This document shows, piece after piece, positions 9,852 through 21,090 of a stretch of DNA of 64,000 nucleotides. The notes under the pieces were generated by a model that worked only from the letters and a program-made list of their open reading frames with translations, searched no databases and was not told the origin of the DNA. Made by a program: the position numbers and the translations under genes. How positions within the stretch are numbered: position 1 is the stretch's first letter; the number at the start of each line of letters is the position of its first letter. This stretch comes from Trichomonas vaginalis G3 (taxonomy: Eukaryota > Parabasalia > Trichomonadida > Trichomonadidae), in contig NW_026529243.1 of the NCBI RefSeq assembly GCF_026262505.1, positions 1-64,000 on the forward strand. The letters are read 5' to 3'.

Positions 9852-11105
9852 GTTGTAAACAGAAATTCATCAAAAGTGACACCTCAGAAAAGCTAAAATA
9901 TTGAATTTTTGGAACTTTTGATAGAGCACGTTTTTAAATATTAATTAAAGTAAATGTATATTTTGTAAAGATTCTTTTTAATAAAAAAATAAAATTTTGA
10001 AGAAGAACACAAAATCTTCTGAAAAATAATATCACATAAACTCATAATATTTTCTAATATATAACTATTTTATATAAAAATCAAATTCAATGATCTTAAA
10101 AGCGAAGGATAAACCTCAAAATTTACGAATATAATGAGTGGGAATATAATGCTTATCTATCATAAAACCATATGAAATATTCAATTTTTGCTTTACGCCT
10201 AATTTTTGACGACAATTAGCAAAAAATGTTAAATGTTAACACTCAGTCCATTTGAATATGAAAAATAAAATTGACTTTGATTAAATGTTTTTATTTATCA
10301 TGCAATTCTTCTTGCGACCAAAGATTTGAATAAAAGTTCAAAAAATAAGATAGCTTAAAAAATAATATACGGTAGTGTTTACTAATAGATGAATAGTATA
10401 TAAATTCTATTAAAATGGATTTGATCCAAAAAAATATAAAACCAAAAATAATTGTTATAATTTAAATGAAGAAGTAATTTAAAACGATTTTATTTATGAT
10501 CAAATTTTATATATTTTTTTTGGATCAAATCCATTTTAATAGAATTTATATACTATTCATCTATTAGTAAACACTACCGTATATTATTTTTTAAGCTATC
10601 TTATTTTTGAACTTTTATTCAAATCTTTGGTCGCAAGAAGAATTGCATGATAAATAAAAACATTTAATCAAAGTCAATTTTATTTTTCATATTCAAATGG
10701 ACTGAGTGTTAACATTTAACATTTTTGCTAATTGTCGTCAAAAATTAGGCGTAAAGCAAAAATTGATATTTCATATGGTTTTATGATAGATAAGCATTAT
10801 ATTCCCACTCATTATATTCGTAAATTTTGAGGTTTATCCTTCGCTTTTAAGATCATTGAATTTGATTTTTATATAAAATAGTTATATATTAGAAAATAAT
10901 ATGAGTTTATGTGATATTATTTTTCAGAAGATTTCATTCTATATGCCTATGAAAAGTACTCTCAAAACTAACTTTTTCCTAATTATAATTAAAACTAGAA
11001 TATTGTATTATGCTTAGTATTATTTCATTTTTCTCATTCAATTTAGAATTTACAAATGTCAAAAAATTGAGAGCTGTCACTTTTGATGAATTTCTGTTTA
11101 TTACA
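9852..11105. mobile_element. Family Y non-autonomous transposon, copy 2
   Basis: Same orientation and structure as copy 1: left end GTTGTAAACAGAAATTCATC, right end the complement of TGTAATAAACAGAAATTCAT, with inverted arms near 9,990-10,430 and 10,500-10,930. No transposase. The flanks (GGTTTTTTC and AATTTAAAG) do not show a target duplication, unlike copy 1, so this copy may have recombined with another. Confidence 0.8.
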
Positions 11106-11730
11106 AATTTAAAGTTATTTAATTTGGATTATAAATAAATAGGCTAATACAATATTTAAAAATGAGAAAAAATAACTTTTCAAAGAACTTTTCATAATCT
11201 CAAAGAAAATTTTTTATTCAATAATTATATAAATTAATTAACATTCATAATGGAATTGGATTTTTTTTATAAAAAATTGGTCCTACTTAACTTTTTGAGA
11301 GAATTTGGCTTTTCATTTTTTATTATGAGTAGTGTAATAAACAGAAATTCATCAAAAGTGACAGCTCTCAATTTTTTGACATTTGTAAATTCTAAATTGA
11401 ATGAGAAAAATGAAATAATACTAAGCCTAATACAATATTCTAGTTTTAATTATAATTAGGAAAAAGTTAGTTTTGAGAGTACTTTTCATAGGCATATAGA
11501 ATGAAATCTTCTGAAAAATAATATCACATAAACTCATATTATTTTCTAATATATAACTATTTTATATAAAAATCAAATTCAATGATCTTAAAAGCGAAGG
11601 ATAAACCTCAAAATTTACGAATATAATGAGTGGGAATATAATGCTTATCTATCATAAAACCATATGAAATATCAATTTTTGCTTTACGCCTAATTTTTGA
11701 CGACAATTAGCAAAAAATGTTAAATGTTAA

Positions 11731-13454
11731 GAGGGGGGCACAAACTTGCCCAGCGAGGTGAAGTGAAAAGTGATGGGTTTACATGTCAGAAATGTAAACT
11801 GTTAGATTTGAAACAAAAAATGGATTATTTTATTATTATATGATAGAGAGATTTGGTAAGTTACTATCAAATTTGTAAGTAAGGGGAAAAAAGTAAGAAA
11901 GAAAAAAAATTTTAAAATAAAAAGCCACTCGCTTCGCTCGCGGTTGACAAAAAGAACAAATTCGAAAAATAATTGTATGAAATTACGAAACTAAGCCACT
12001 CGCTTCGCTCGCGGTTGACAAAAAGAACAAATTCGAAAAATAATTGTATGAAATTACGAAACTAAGCCACTCGCTTCGCTCGCGGCTTAAGAAAAGAACA
12101 GATTCGAAAAAAGGTTGTATGAAATTACGAAACTAAGCCCCTCGCTTCGCTCGCGGCTGACGAAAAGAACAGATTTGAAAAAAGATTGTATGAAACTACG
12201 AAACTAAGCCGCGAGCGAAGCGAGCGGCTTAAGTAAACAACATATTTCAGATTATCGATACTAAAAATTTTTTTATTTTATTACATTTTTTTTGCATTTT
12301 TTTTAAGGGTGCACACGAGAGGATCATGTAAACTTCAGAATTTAGAACCTTTTTTTAGGCATTATCTTGGCTACCTATTTAGGCTCGAAAAGCAAAAAAT
12401 ATCAAAAAATACAACTTGACTCCATTATGACCCTTTCATGGAGGTAGTTTTTATCCGCTAGTATTTTCCCTTTGAATCTCTTTACAATTCGAAATCAAAT
12501 TCAAAACTCAGTAGAAGAAAGGAAGAATCGACTTACTACGGTTGTAATACGAATAAATACATATATTTAATTATTTTTATTTACATAATAATTGTTTGAA
12601 GCTCATATTCCATCAAATTTTTAAATAAAAACATTAAAATGTTGAAAATGTTCATATATTTTAATAGGGTTTTGGCACTTTATTGAGGAATTACTACATA
12701 CATAGTCGAACTGAACTTGATATTTTGAAATTTAAATTATTTATCAAAATTAAAATTTAACTTGAAATTTATAATTATTTAGTCATATTTTGCATAATTC
12801 TAAGTAGATTTTGTAAAAAATCAAGAAAGAAAAATTTTAACGTGCTTTATTTTTCTTTTTTATAATAATACATTATTATTATATAATTAACATATTCATA
12901 ATGTTTCACCCTTTCAAAATATAATCCTCCTCCTCCTCCTCTCAAATAAACGTACATACGGGTGGCCTCTTTTTTCAAAAAATTAAAATTTGAAATTTTG
13001 GGCTCAAATATTAGAGATTTTTTCAACCTTCAACGATATATGTTGTCTATATCAGACCTCCTTTCTTTTTGATACTTAACATTGTTCCTAAATCTTAGCC
13101 GTTAAGGCTGTTCTGAAAATATTTTTTTTCGAAAAAATTCGAAAAAAAATTCTTAAAATTCAAAAATCCCTTAATTCCTGAGGATTTTGGAAAAAAGTTT
13201 TTACATGAACATGTGTATATTAGATGAAGTATATTGATAAGGTAAAAATCAAATTTTATTGCATATTCATCGAGTAAAATAAACTAACGAATCCCTCAAA
13301 ATTGAGAGGGTAATCCTCCTCCTCTCAAATAAACGTACATATGGGTGCACCCTTAAGAGCTAAATTCTGAAGTTTACATGATCCTCTCGTGTGCACCCTT
13401 AAAAATGCAAAAAAATTGAATACTTTACTGGCTGGGCAAATTTGTCGCCGCCCC
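11731..13454. mobile_element. Nested foldback-type element in the Y left arm
   Basis: The ends are inverted: GGGGGGCACAAACTTGCCCAGC on the left side (first bases from 11,733) and, read on minus, GGGGCGGCGACAAATTTGCC from 13,454. A further inner inverted pair, AAGGGTGCACACGAGAGGAT, lies at about 12,305 and 13,402. Two direct copies of CTCAAATAAACGTACATA lie near 12,940 and 13,325. No transposase frame is visible, so it is non-autonomous. Compared with intact Y arms, about 90 bp of Y sequence is missing at the site and no clear target duplication is seen. Confidence 0.6.
11922..12232. repeat. 71-bp tandem repeat with CTCGCTTCGCTCGCGG hairpin
   Basis: AGCC.CTCGCTTCGCTCGCGG occurs at about 11,922, 11,993, 12,064 and 12,135 (period 71), followed by an inverted copy GCCGCGAGCGAAGCGAGCGG near 12,208. 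The core is a short perfect hairpin (CGAGCGAAGCG type) in otherwise AT-rich DNA. Confidence 0.85.
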
Positions 13455-14754
13455 TTCTTGCGACCAAAGATTTGAATAAAATTTCAAAAAAATAAGATAG
13501 CTTAAAAAATAATACGGTAGTGTTTACTAATAGATGAATAGTATATAAATTCTATTAAAATGGATTTGATCCAAAAAAATATATATAATTTGATCATAAA
13601 TAAAATCGTTTTAAATTACTTCTTCATTTAAATTATAACAATTATTTTTGATTTTTATTTATCATCCACATTCAAATTTGAATCTTATCACAAAAGAAGG
13701 ACCACTTTTATGACTACTGCCAAATCTATAAGCAGAGAATGGCTATTTGAAGCTAAAAGAAGAATAGAAGAAGGTGAATCTTACAAAAGTGTGGGAAAGG
13801 AAGTTGAATTGGAAAATGGTAAAATTAAATTGAATGTTGCCGAAAATACAATAAGAAGAGCATTTCAACTTCAAGAAATCGAATTACCAAAAGTTAGTCG
13901 CGGCAGAAAACCAAATCCACCAACATTTGAGCAAAAACAATTAATTAATTCTTGTGTTTCACAATATAAAGGAGGAATTTCAAAAACTTATTTATTGATT
14001 AAAAGGTTTCAAAATATTGCTCAAAATCCCGATTGTGAGAAAGAAAAAGAAGAAATTGCAAAAGAATTTGAAAATATAGAAGATTTGACAAAATCAAATT
14101 TTTGACAATTTACAAAAAAAAAAGCATCATCAAGTGGAAAAATTTATGATGGAATCAGGTTTATCTTCAAAAAGAGATTACAAACCAGCAGATCCACCTA
14201 CCAAATATTGTGCCATATCAAAGAATTTGATATGGCACTGCGATATTCATTACCTTCACGGTAATGTTTCTTTTCCATTTTTTGCCATATTGGATGATAT
14301 GACACGTAAAGTTCTCAAAACTAAATTATTGAAAAACAAGTCTTCCAACTCAACAGCGAAGGTTTTAAGAAAACTTTTAGAGGAGTTTATTCCTTACTGC
14401 ATCTGGACCGATAACGGCGGTGAAAACCGCGGTGAATTCGGCCAGGTTATGCAGGAAAACGGAATAGTTTGGAAGCACACCTTGCCGTATATGCCAAGAC
14501 AGAACGGCAAGGTGGAGCGCCTGTGGCCAAGCTTAGAAAAGTTTTTGCCAGACGAGTTGGATGATATTCAACAAATCAAGGACTCAGTTCAGCAGTTCAT
14601 TGAAAAATACTGTTGTAAGACGAGTTACGGAAAGTGAGGTGAACCGAAAAAGTGACACTTATTTGGTCGGATAAATTCCCTATATATTTACTTGTCAAAA
14701 AAATCAGACTTTTTTTGCTTTAAAAAATTTATAAGTTAATTATTGAGAACGAAG

Positions 14755-16202
14755 GTGAAAGGAAATGGATATCTCTTACCTTTCATTCCCTCGAGAAAGT
14801 TCAAAAACTTGGGTGCAATCAGAACTGATTGCACCCAAGTTTTTGAACTTTGTATAAGGAATTGTTGGCTATGATGTACTGATCATGAATCAGTACATCA
14901 TAGCCAACAATTCCTTCGCAAACAGCGGGAAACTTTGTCTGAATAGTTTAACATTCAGACAAAGTTTCCCGCTGTCAGAGAGGGAATGGAAGGGTAAGAG
15001 GTATATATTCATAATGTATACCTCTTACCCTTTCATTCCCTCGAGAAAGTTCAAAAACTTGGGTGCAATCAGAACTGATTGCACCCAAGTTTTTGAACTT
15101 TGTATAAGGAATTGTTGGCTATGATGTACTGATCATGAATCAGTACATCATAGCCAACAATTCCTTCGCAAACAGCGGGAAACTTTGTCTGAATAGTTTA
15201 ACATTCAGACAAAGTTTCCCGCTGTCAGAGAGGGAATGGAAGGGTAAGAGGTATATATTCATAATGTATACCTCTTACCCTTTCATTCCCTCGAGAAAGT
15301 TCAAAAACTTGGGTGCAATCAGAACTGATTGCACCCAAGTTTTTGAACTTTGTATAAGGAATTGTTGGCTATGATGTACTGATCATGAATCAGTACATCA
15401 TAGCCAACAATTCCTTCGCAAACAGCGGAAACTTTGTCTGAATAGTTTAACATTCAGACAAAGTTTCCCGCTGTCAGAGAGGGAATGGAAGGGTAAGAGG
15501 TATATATTCATAATGTATACCTCTTACCCTTTCATTCCCTCGAGAAAGTTCAAAAACTTGGGTGCAATCAGAACTGATTGCACCCAAGTTTTTGAACTTT
15601 GTATAAGGAATTGTTGGCTATGATGTACTGATCATGAATCAGTACATCATAGCCAACAATTCCTTCGCAAACAGCGGGAAACTTTGTCTGAATAGTTTAA
15701 CATTCAGACAAAGTTTCCCGCTGTCAGAGAGGGAATGGAAGGGTAAGAGGTATATATTCATAATGTATACCTCTTACCCTTTCATTCCCTCGAGAAAGTT
15801 CAAAAACTTGGGTGCAATCAGAACTGATTGCACCCAAGTTTTTGAACTTTGTATAAGGAATTGTTGGCTATGATGTACTGATCATGAATCAGTACATCAT
15901 AGCCAACAATTCCTTCGCAAACAGCGGGAAACTTTGTCTGAATAGTTTAACATTCAGACAAAGTTTCCCGCTGTCAGAGAGGGAATGGAAGGGTAAGAGG
16001 TATATATTCATAATGTATACCTCTTACCCTTTCATTCCCTCGAGAAAGTTCAAAAACTTGGGTGCAATCAGAACTGATTGCACCCAAGTTTTTGAACTTT
16101 GTATAAGGAATTGTTGGCTATGATGTACTGATTCATGATCAGTACATCATAGCCAACAATTCCTTCGCAAACAGCGGGAAACTTTGTCTGAATAGTTTAA
16201 CA
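14755..16202. repeat. 250-bp tandem array made wholly of perfect hairpins
   Basis: About 5.7 units of 250 bp (one is 249): ATGAATCAGTACATCATAGC recurs at 14,885, 15,135, 15,385, 15,634 and 15,884. Each unit is four back-to-back hairpins with arms of about 20-28 bp and loops of a few bases to about a dozen: AGTTCAAAAACTTGGGTGCA with its complement, TTGTTGGCTATGATGTACTG with its complement, GCGGGAAACTTTGTCTGAAT with its complement, and GGGAATG..GGGTAAGAGGTA with its complement. Almost no sequence in the unit is outside a stem. Units are nearly identical, so amplification is recent. Open frames of 79 residues on plus arise from the repeat and are not credible genes. Confidence 0.95.
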
Positions 16203-16427
16203 TTGTGGTGGATCTTTTGGTTTTGGACCTGTACGTAATTTTGGAATTTCAATTTGATTGAAATTAAGAGCGTTTTTAAAAGTTTTATGTGATATTGTGG
16301 GAAGAATTCTTCCATCTGTTAAAGGGACATTTTGGAGAACGGTTTCGACGTTAATACCGCTTTGAATTTGTTGATTAGCTTGATTTAACCATTCTAAATC
16401 AATTAAATCGAAGATTCTACCACTCAT
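16203..16427 (-). pseudogene. N-terminal fragment of TE2 transposase
   Basis: Read on minus from the ATG at 16,427, about 75 residues match the N-terminal domain of the Y transposase in layout: EWLNQANQQIQSGINVETV, PLTDGRILPTISHKTFKNAL, then IEIPKLRTGPKPKDPP. The Y protein has the parallel EWLFEAKRRIEEGESYKSV and IELPKVSRGRKPNPP. It is a DNA-binding helix-turn-helix-like domain. The catalytic core is absent; the frame runs into the hairpin array. TE2 and Y therefore belong to one superfamily but different families. Confidence 0.7.
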
Positions 16428-17081
16428 TTGAAAATTATAAGTTTTGAAAAAAAACGTAAATCATTATTGAATCTAAAAATATTTATGTACAAAAAGTCGG
16501 TATATATTCTATAATTATTTAAAATAATGAAAAAGTTGATTTGTGAATCATTGAAATATTAATGCTGTTATATATATATATCAGATGATATAAGATGATT
16601 TTTTTAAATAAAAAATAAAATTTAATTTTTTAATTGTTAAAATAAGAATAGTAAGCTTGACAAGTAATTTAAGTTTTTGCTTTGTAAAGTTATTTGGTTG
16701 GCAAATGCATTGTGTCACTTTTTGTTTGAGTTCACTTTCCGTAATTTGTCTTATGATAATACAACAATACACCACATTTATCTCTCGATATTAATCCAAA
16801 AACGAATAGTAATTACACTCCTAACGAATTATTCGAAGTTTCAAAATTTTGGTACGAGCCAGAAATTCAAAAATGGGAGTTATATATCAAAGACAAATGG
16901 GTCTTAGCAAAATTTGAATAATTACATCATTTTAAATGACTACTAAACAATTTTATTTATGATCAAATTTTATATATTTTTTTGGATCAAATCCATTTTA
17001 ATAGAATTTATATACTATTCATCTATTAGTAAACACTACCGTATATTATTTTTTAAGCTATCTTATTTTTTGAAATTTTAT

Positions 17082-18003
17082 AAAGGTGACCAAACTATTT
17101 TTTGAAAGTCCGCCATAACTTTAATGGTACTATTTCAGCGTGTACAATGAATACAAAAATTCTAAGAGTGCCACATAAAATAGTACTTTAGACTTGAGTT
17201 AATGCTACCAAGCAAATGTTAAAAAGATGACTTTAGTGTTTTGATAATCAAAGATTAAAATCATTATTGTCTAAATCAATAATCATAACGACAGAAGTTA
17301 ATGTTTTTTCATCAGTGCTTTAAATCCACTTTTAAAAGTATACCTCAAAAATCAAAATATCAAAAAAAATTGGCCGATAGGTTTGGCTTTAATTTTTGTC
17401 TGCTTTTATGATTTGATATGGATGTTATAATTTTAAAAGTTGAGCCAAATTCACCAATAGATTTTTGAGATTTGCAAATACTCAATAATTTTCAGCGTGT
17501 TATCTTTTATTAAAAGAACTATTTGGTTTCAGTATCATATAAATTGATATTTACTTTCTATTTGAACCTTCATTTAGCTAATGATTTAATAATACAGATT
17601 TCATCTAGTCCTTATAAGAGAATTTTGAATTTGTTATAATAAAAAAACAAACAGATATAGCTTACACTTCTATAATAAAGATACCTTTTATAGAAATCAG
17701 TATGAAATGTGTTTTGGCTTATTGGAAGCATATCAGACATAATCGCCATAATCAAAAAATCTATATACCCAATAAGTAATAAATTTGTCGATATAGATTT
17801 TCCATAAAATTAGTTTTTAGTCTGATCTTAAAATAAATTTAATTTTTTATAAAAAAAATCACATTTAAAAGTACCTTTTTAGTAGCTCGAAATCCTGTTG
17901 GTGGATTTCGGGCGTACTTCAAAATTAGCTTTTCTTCTACATATGCAAGCTATATTTTAAATATGGGGCAAATCGGATCGGCGAAAGGAGTTTAGTTACC
18001 TTT
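17082..18003. mobile_element. 922-bp MITE with 8-bp target duplication
   Basis: The ends are AAAGGTGACCAAACT and the complement of AAAGGTAACTAAACT (two mismatches in 15). AATTTTAT is duplicated exactly at 17,074-17,081 and 18,004-18,011, and removing the insert rebuilds the Y arm. No coding capacity is seen. An 8-bp duplication is typical of hAT elements, but the terminal sequence is not one I can assign. Confidence 0.85.
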
Positions 18004-18833
18004 AATTTTATTCAAATCTTTGGTCGCAAGAAGAATTGCATGATAAATAAAAACATTTAATCAAAGTCAATTTTATTTTTCATATTCAAATGGACTGAGT
18101 GTTAACATTTAACATTTTTTGCTAATTGTCGTCAAAAATTAGGCGTAAAGCAAAAATTGATATTTCATATGGTTTTATGATAGATAAGCATTATATTCGT
18201 ATCGTGCTGAACCGTTGGGAAAAATTGAATACCCGAGGTTCAGCATACATATAAAAATGAAAGACTTAGAGCCTAGGGTTAAGCAGGAAGATAGAGGGTA
18301 CATATGAGATTATCCTCAGTAACTCTCAGGCAAATCTGAGTTTTTGGTCAGATATATAAGATTATTGTGAACGAAAAATTATCTAATATAGGCCTAATTG
18401 TCATGTGCGCATATAGACATATGTATATATTATATGTTTCTTGTGTTATTATAGGTTAAATCCATAGTTTGATATGTGAGATAAATTATATCTTAACACA
18501 GAAATCGTTTTTTTATATTATCACAGTAGATATGAGGGGTACTATATGAGTTATAATATATATTATTAGGAATAAGTATATAGATCCAAAATAATGGGAA
18601 TGCATAATTTATGGCGAACTCAAAACATTTATTTTTATATTATGAGGTTATAAAGTTGTTTTATTCATATATTATATGTGCTCTGTGCTATTGAAATGTG
18701 CTTAAAATGATTCTGCACGCGCAATCACAAAGCAAAACTTCGTAGCGAGCAACAGTTTGTGCAAGGACAGGGAATTTATATTTTTATCCTTACATAAACT
18801 TATAATGTGGTTAAAATGTTCGGTTTGCTCTCA

Positions 18834-19152
18834 CTTTTGTTCCGCAATGTGACATCGTGAACAAAGTTTCCGATCTGAGTGCATATATGCAGGGTCGTTC
18901 CATGGCACCCTGCATACATGTACTCAGATCGGGAATATTGACCACTTTTGTTCCACGATGTGACATCGTGAACAAAGTTTCCGATCTGAGTGCATATATG
19001 CAGGGTCTTTCCATGGCACCCTGCATACATGTACTCAGATCGGGAATATTGGCCACTTTTGTTCCACGATGTGACATCGTGAACAAAGTTTCCGATCTGA
19101 GTGCATATATGCAGGGTCTTTCCATAGCACCCTGCATACATGTACTCAGATA
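18834..19152. repeat. 111-bp hairpin tandem array A
   Basis: CGATCTGAGTGC recurs at 18,871, 18,982 and 19,093, about three units. Each has a short hairpin (TTGTTCCACGATG...CATCGTGAACAA) and a long one (CGATCTGAGTGCATATATGC...GTACTCAGATCG). The period is a multiple of three, which explains open frames on both strands. Confidence 0.9.
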
Positions 19153-19177
19153 AGAATTTTGCTTAATTGTTTGACAT

Positions 19178-19375
19178 GAATGTCACATTCGAAAATCGTT
19201 TCTCGAAAGGAGTTTACAATTACAATATATTGTCCTATTGTATTGTAATTGTAAACTCCTTTCGAGAAAAGCTTTCACTTTGTGGCACGAATGTCACATT
19301 CGAAAATCGTTTCTCGAAAGGAGTTTACAATTACAATATATTGTCCTATTGTATTGTAATTGTAAACTCCTTAGT
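19178..19375. repeat. 111-bp hairpin tandem array B
   Basis: TGTCACATTCGAAAATCG recurs at 19,181 and 19,292, again 111 bp apart, although the sequence is unrelated to array A. Each unit is one long hairpin: TCGAAAGGAGTTTACAATTA, a short loop around TATATTGTCCTATTG, then the complement. Confidence 0.9.
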
Positions 19376-19676
19376 TCGATTCCTTCATTTTATTAAATTA
19401 TAAATATACAATTCTTTCTAATCTTCCTTTTTCATAATTCATTTCTCATTTAAATTCTAAATAATCTAACTCTACTAATCTAGATTTTTTCTAATATCAA
19501 TTTTTCATATACAAACTCTTATTTTTTCTTTCAAAATTCCATTTTCCAATATTTTTTGAAAATTTTACATAATTTTATATATATTTTATTCTATTATTAT
19601 TACATAATAATATTATACATATTAATTGTTTTAATTTTTGAATGCATACGATAATTTTTAATTCAATTTTTAAACG
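19376..19676. other. AT-rich spacer inside the hairpin element
   Basis: About 300 bp of AT-rich sequence between hairpin arrays. Nothing recognisable. Confidence 0.6.
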
Positions 19677-20760
19677 AATGTTTTGATGGGACGAGCTTAC
19701 TGCTCATAGGCTCATCCCATCAAAACATTCCATTCAAAACTCTGGCCTTCATCGAGGCCAGAGCCAACAATTCATCCCCTCAGAGCCAAGTTCCTCGACG
19801 GTCGTCCTCATTAGGCCTGATCCGAGAGGAACTTGGCTTTGAACGAAAATCACAAGCTCTGGCCTCAGGAAAAGCCAGAGCTTCGCAAACAATCCTCGGG
19901 GCCGGCTTCCTCAAAGACCGCCCTGATTCGGGGCGGCCGGAGAGGAATCCAGTCCCGAGAGAACGTCCATACGAAGCTCTGGCCTTTTCCGAGGCCAGAG
20001 CTTGTAAATACAATCCGCAGGGCCGAGTTTGAGGGAGATCGTCCACATCATTGGCGATCTCCTCTCTTCTCGGCCCTGAAAGACATGCAAATACAGGCTC
20101 TGGCCATAGCAAAGGCCAGGGCATGGCTTACATTCCCCAGGGCCGGCTTTCCCAAATGCCGCCCTTATCCCGGGCGGCAGGAGTGGAATCCGGCCCTGGG
20201 AAGTAGAAAATACGAAGCTCTGGCCCAAGCAAAGGCCAGAGCCTGCAAAATTCATCCTCAGGGCCGAGTTCTGCGATGATCGTCGATCATGTCGACGATC
20301 TCGCAGGAACTCGGCCCTGAAAGACATACAAATACAGGCTCTGGCCCAAGCAAAGGCCAGAGCCTCGCTTACAATCAAATTTGCCGAATCTCAGGAGATC
20401 GTTCAAATCACGGACGGTTTTCCCTGAGATTCGGCAAAATAAGTCAAATTACAGTTCTAGAAAGACTAGAAGGGGGCCCTGACCTTGAGAAAGGACCCCC
20501 TTCCCGGTCTTTCTGGCGAACTTTGGTTCGCATTGCGAGTGTCTGCTGCGAATCCGGGGCTGAGCAGCAGACACTCGCAATCATATGTCGCGGCAAGTGC
20601 ACCTGTGGTGCCAGAATGCACTTGCCGCGACAATTGCGAAATGCAAAGATGATGCCGGAAGGAGCGGCAATACTGGCAAAAGCCACTCCTTCCGATACCA
20701 GAAAGACTAGAAGATGGCCCTGACCTTGAGAAAGGACCCCTTCTCGGCCTTTTTTGTTAA
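19677..20760. repeat. GC-rich hairpin island with ~120-bp periodicity
   Basis: A run of about 18 hairpins. CTCTGGCC...GGCCAGAG recurs near 19,741, 19,857, 19,977, 20,097, 20,217 and 20,339 (spacing about 116-122), alternating with longer stems such as CAGGGCCGAGTTTGAGGGAG...CTCGGCCCTG. The last third has distinct stems (CGAGTGTCTGCTGC, TGTCGCGGCAAGTGCA, GGAAGGAGCGGC). It is far more GC-rich than anything else in the window. Open frames of 140-155 residues on both strands are by-products of base composition and lack any recognisable domain. Confidence 0.9.
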
Positions 20761-20809
20761 ATTTAAGATCATTTCAATTGCAAAATTATTTCAAAATTCA
20801 TAATGGATA

Positions 20810-21090
20810 GTACCATACGAAGGTGCAAGTCATAGCAATGGTGCACCATCAATATGAGCCCCATTGCTATGACTTCACCTCGGGATAACCTCGATGGGAG
20901 GAAAAGTGGAGCAATTCGAAACATTGCTCCACTATACAAGTTCTTGTAAGGATAGGTATATAGTTACCACATCCTTACAAGAACTGTTCCTCGCTTCGAG
21001 GTTTTGTCTTGTGATTGTGTGTGCTGTGCCATCCAATGGACAAACGGATAGCACAGCACACACATACTAGGCATGATAACCCTTCCTTAT
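20810..21090. repeat. Further single hairpins
   Basis: Four unrelated stem-loops in a row: AAGTCATAGCAATGG with CCATTGCTATGACTT; AGTGGAGCAAT with ATTGCTCCACT; GTTCTTGTAAGGAT with ATCCTTACAAGAAC; and TGTGTGTGCTGTGC with GCACAGCACACACA. Loops are 10-25 bases. Confidence 0.8.

Larger units (their letters stand above)
14611..16757. mobile_element. TE2: IS-like transposon inserted in the Y transposase gene
   Basis: The left end begins TGTTGTAAGACGAGTTACGG; the right end read on minus begins TATCATAAGACAAATTACGG, and the similarity runs about 47 bp to AAAAAGTGACAC. AATAC is duplicated at 14,606-14,610 and 16,758-16,762, and removing the insert restores the Y transposase reading across the site. 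Contents: a hairpin array (14,755-16,202) and, on minus, the N-terminus of its own transposase (16,203-16,427), homologous to that of Y. The remaining 16,430-16,757 is AT-rich leader. The array seems to have replaced the catalytic part. Confidence 0.8.
13710..16921 (+). pseudogene. rve-type DD34E transposase of family Y, interrupted
   Basis: The first frame (13,710-14,105, from ATG) is an N-terminal helix-turn-helix-like domain ending in PKVSRGRKPNPPTF. The second (open through 14,134-14,637) holds the catalytic core: D37 (WHCDIHYL), D93 (WTDNGGEN) and E128 (NGKVERLW), counted from 14,134, giving a DD34E triad of the rve/IS3-IS481 type. The two frames are offset, consistent with a one-base indel near the T-run at about 14,098. 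At 14,610 the gene is split by TE2. Coding resumes at 16,763 with NNTPHLSLDINPKTNSNYTP and ends in WVLAKFE at the stop 16,919-16,921. Split and shifted, it is inactive here. A match to eukaryotic IS3EU-like families is possible but not established. Confidence 0.7.

Noticed and set aside
14885-16123. Repeated identical 79-residue frames
   Set aside because: Each is one unit of the 250-bp hairpin array read through its stems. Not proteins.
14755-16202. CRISPR array
   Set aside because: No constant repeat with variable spacers and no cas genes; the whole 250-bp unit is repeated, and the genome is eukaryotic.
18800-19153. Open frames of ~100 residues on both strands
   Set aside because: The 111-bp repeat is a multiple of three and palindromic, so both strands stay open by construction.
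19780-20723. Frames of 80-155 residues on both strands
   Set aside because: High GC and hairpin symmetry remove stops; no recognisable domain.
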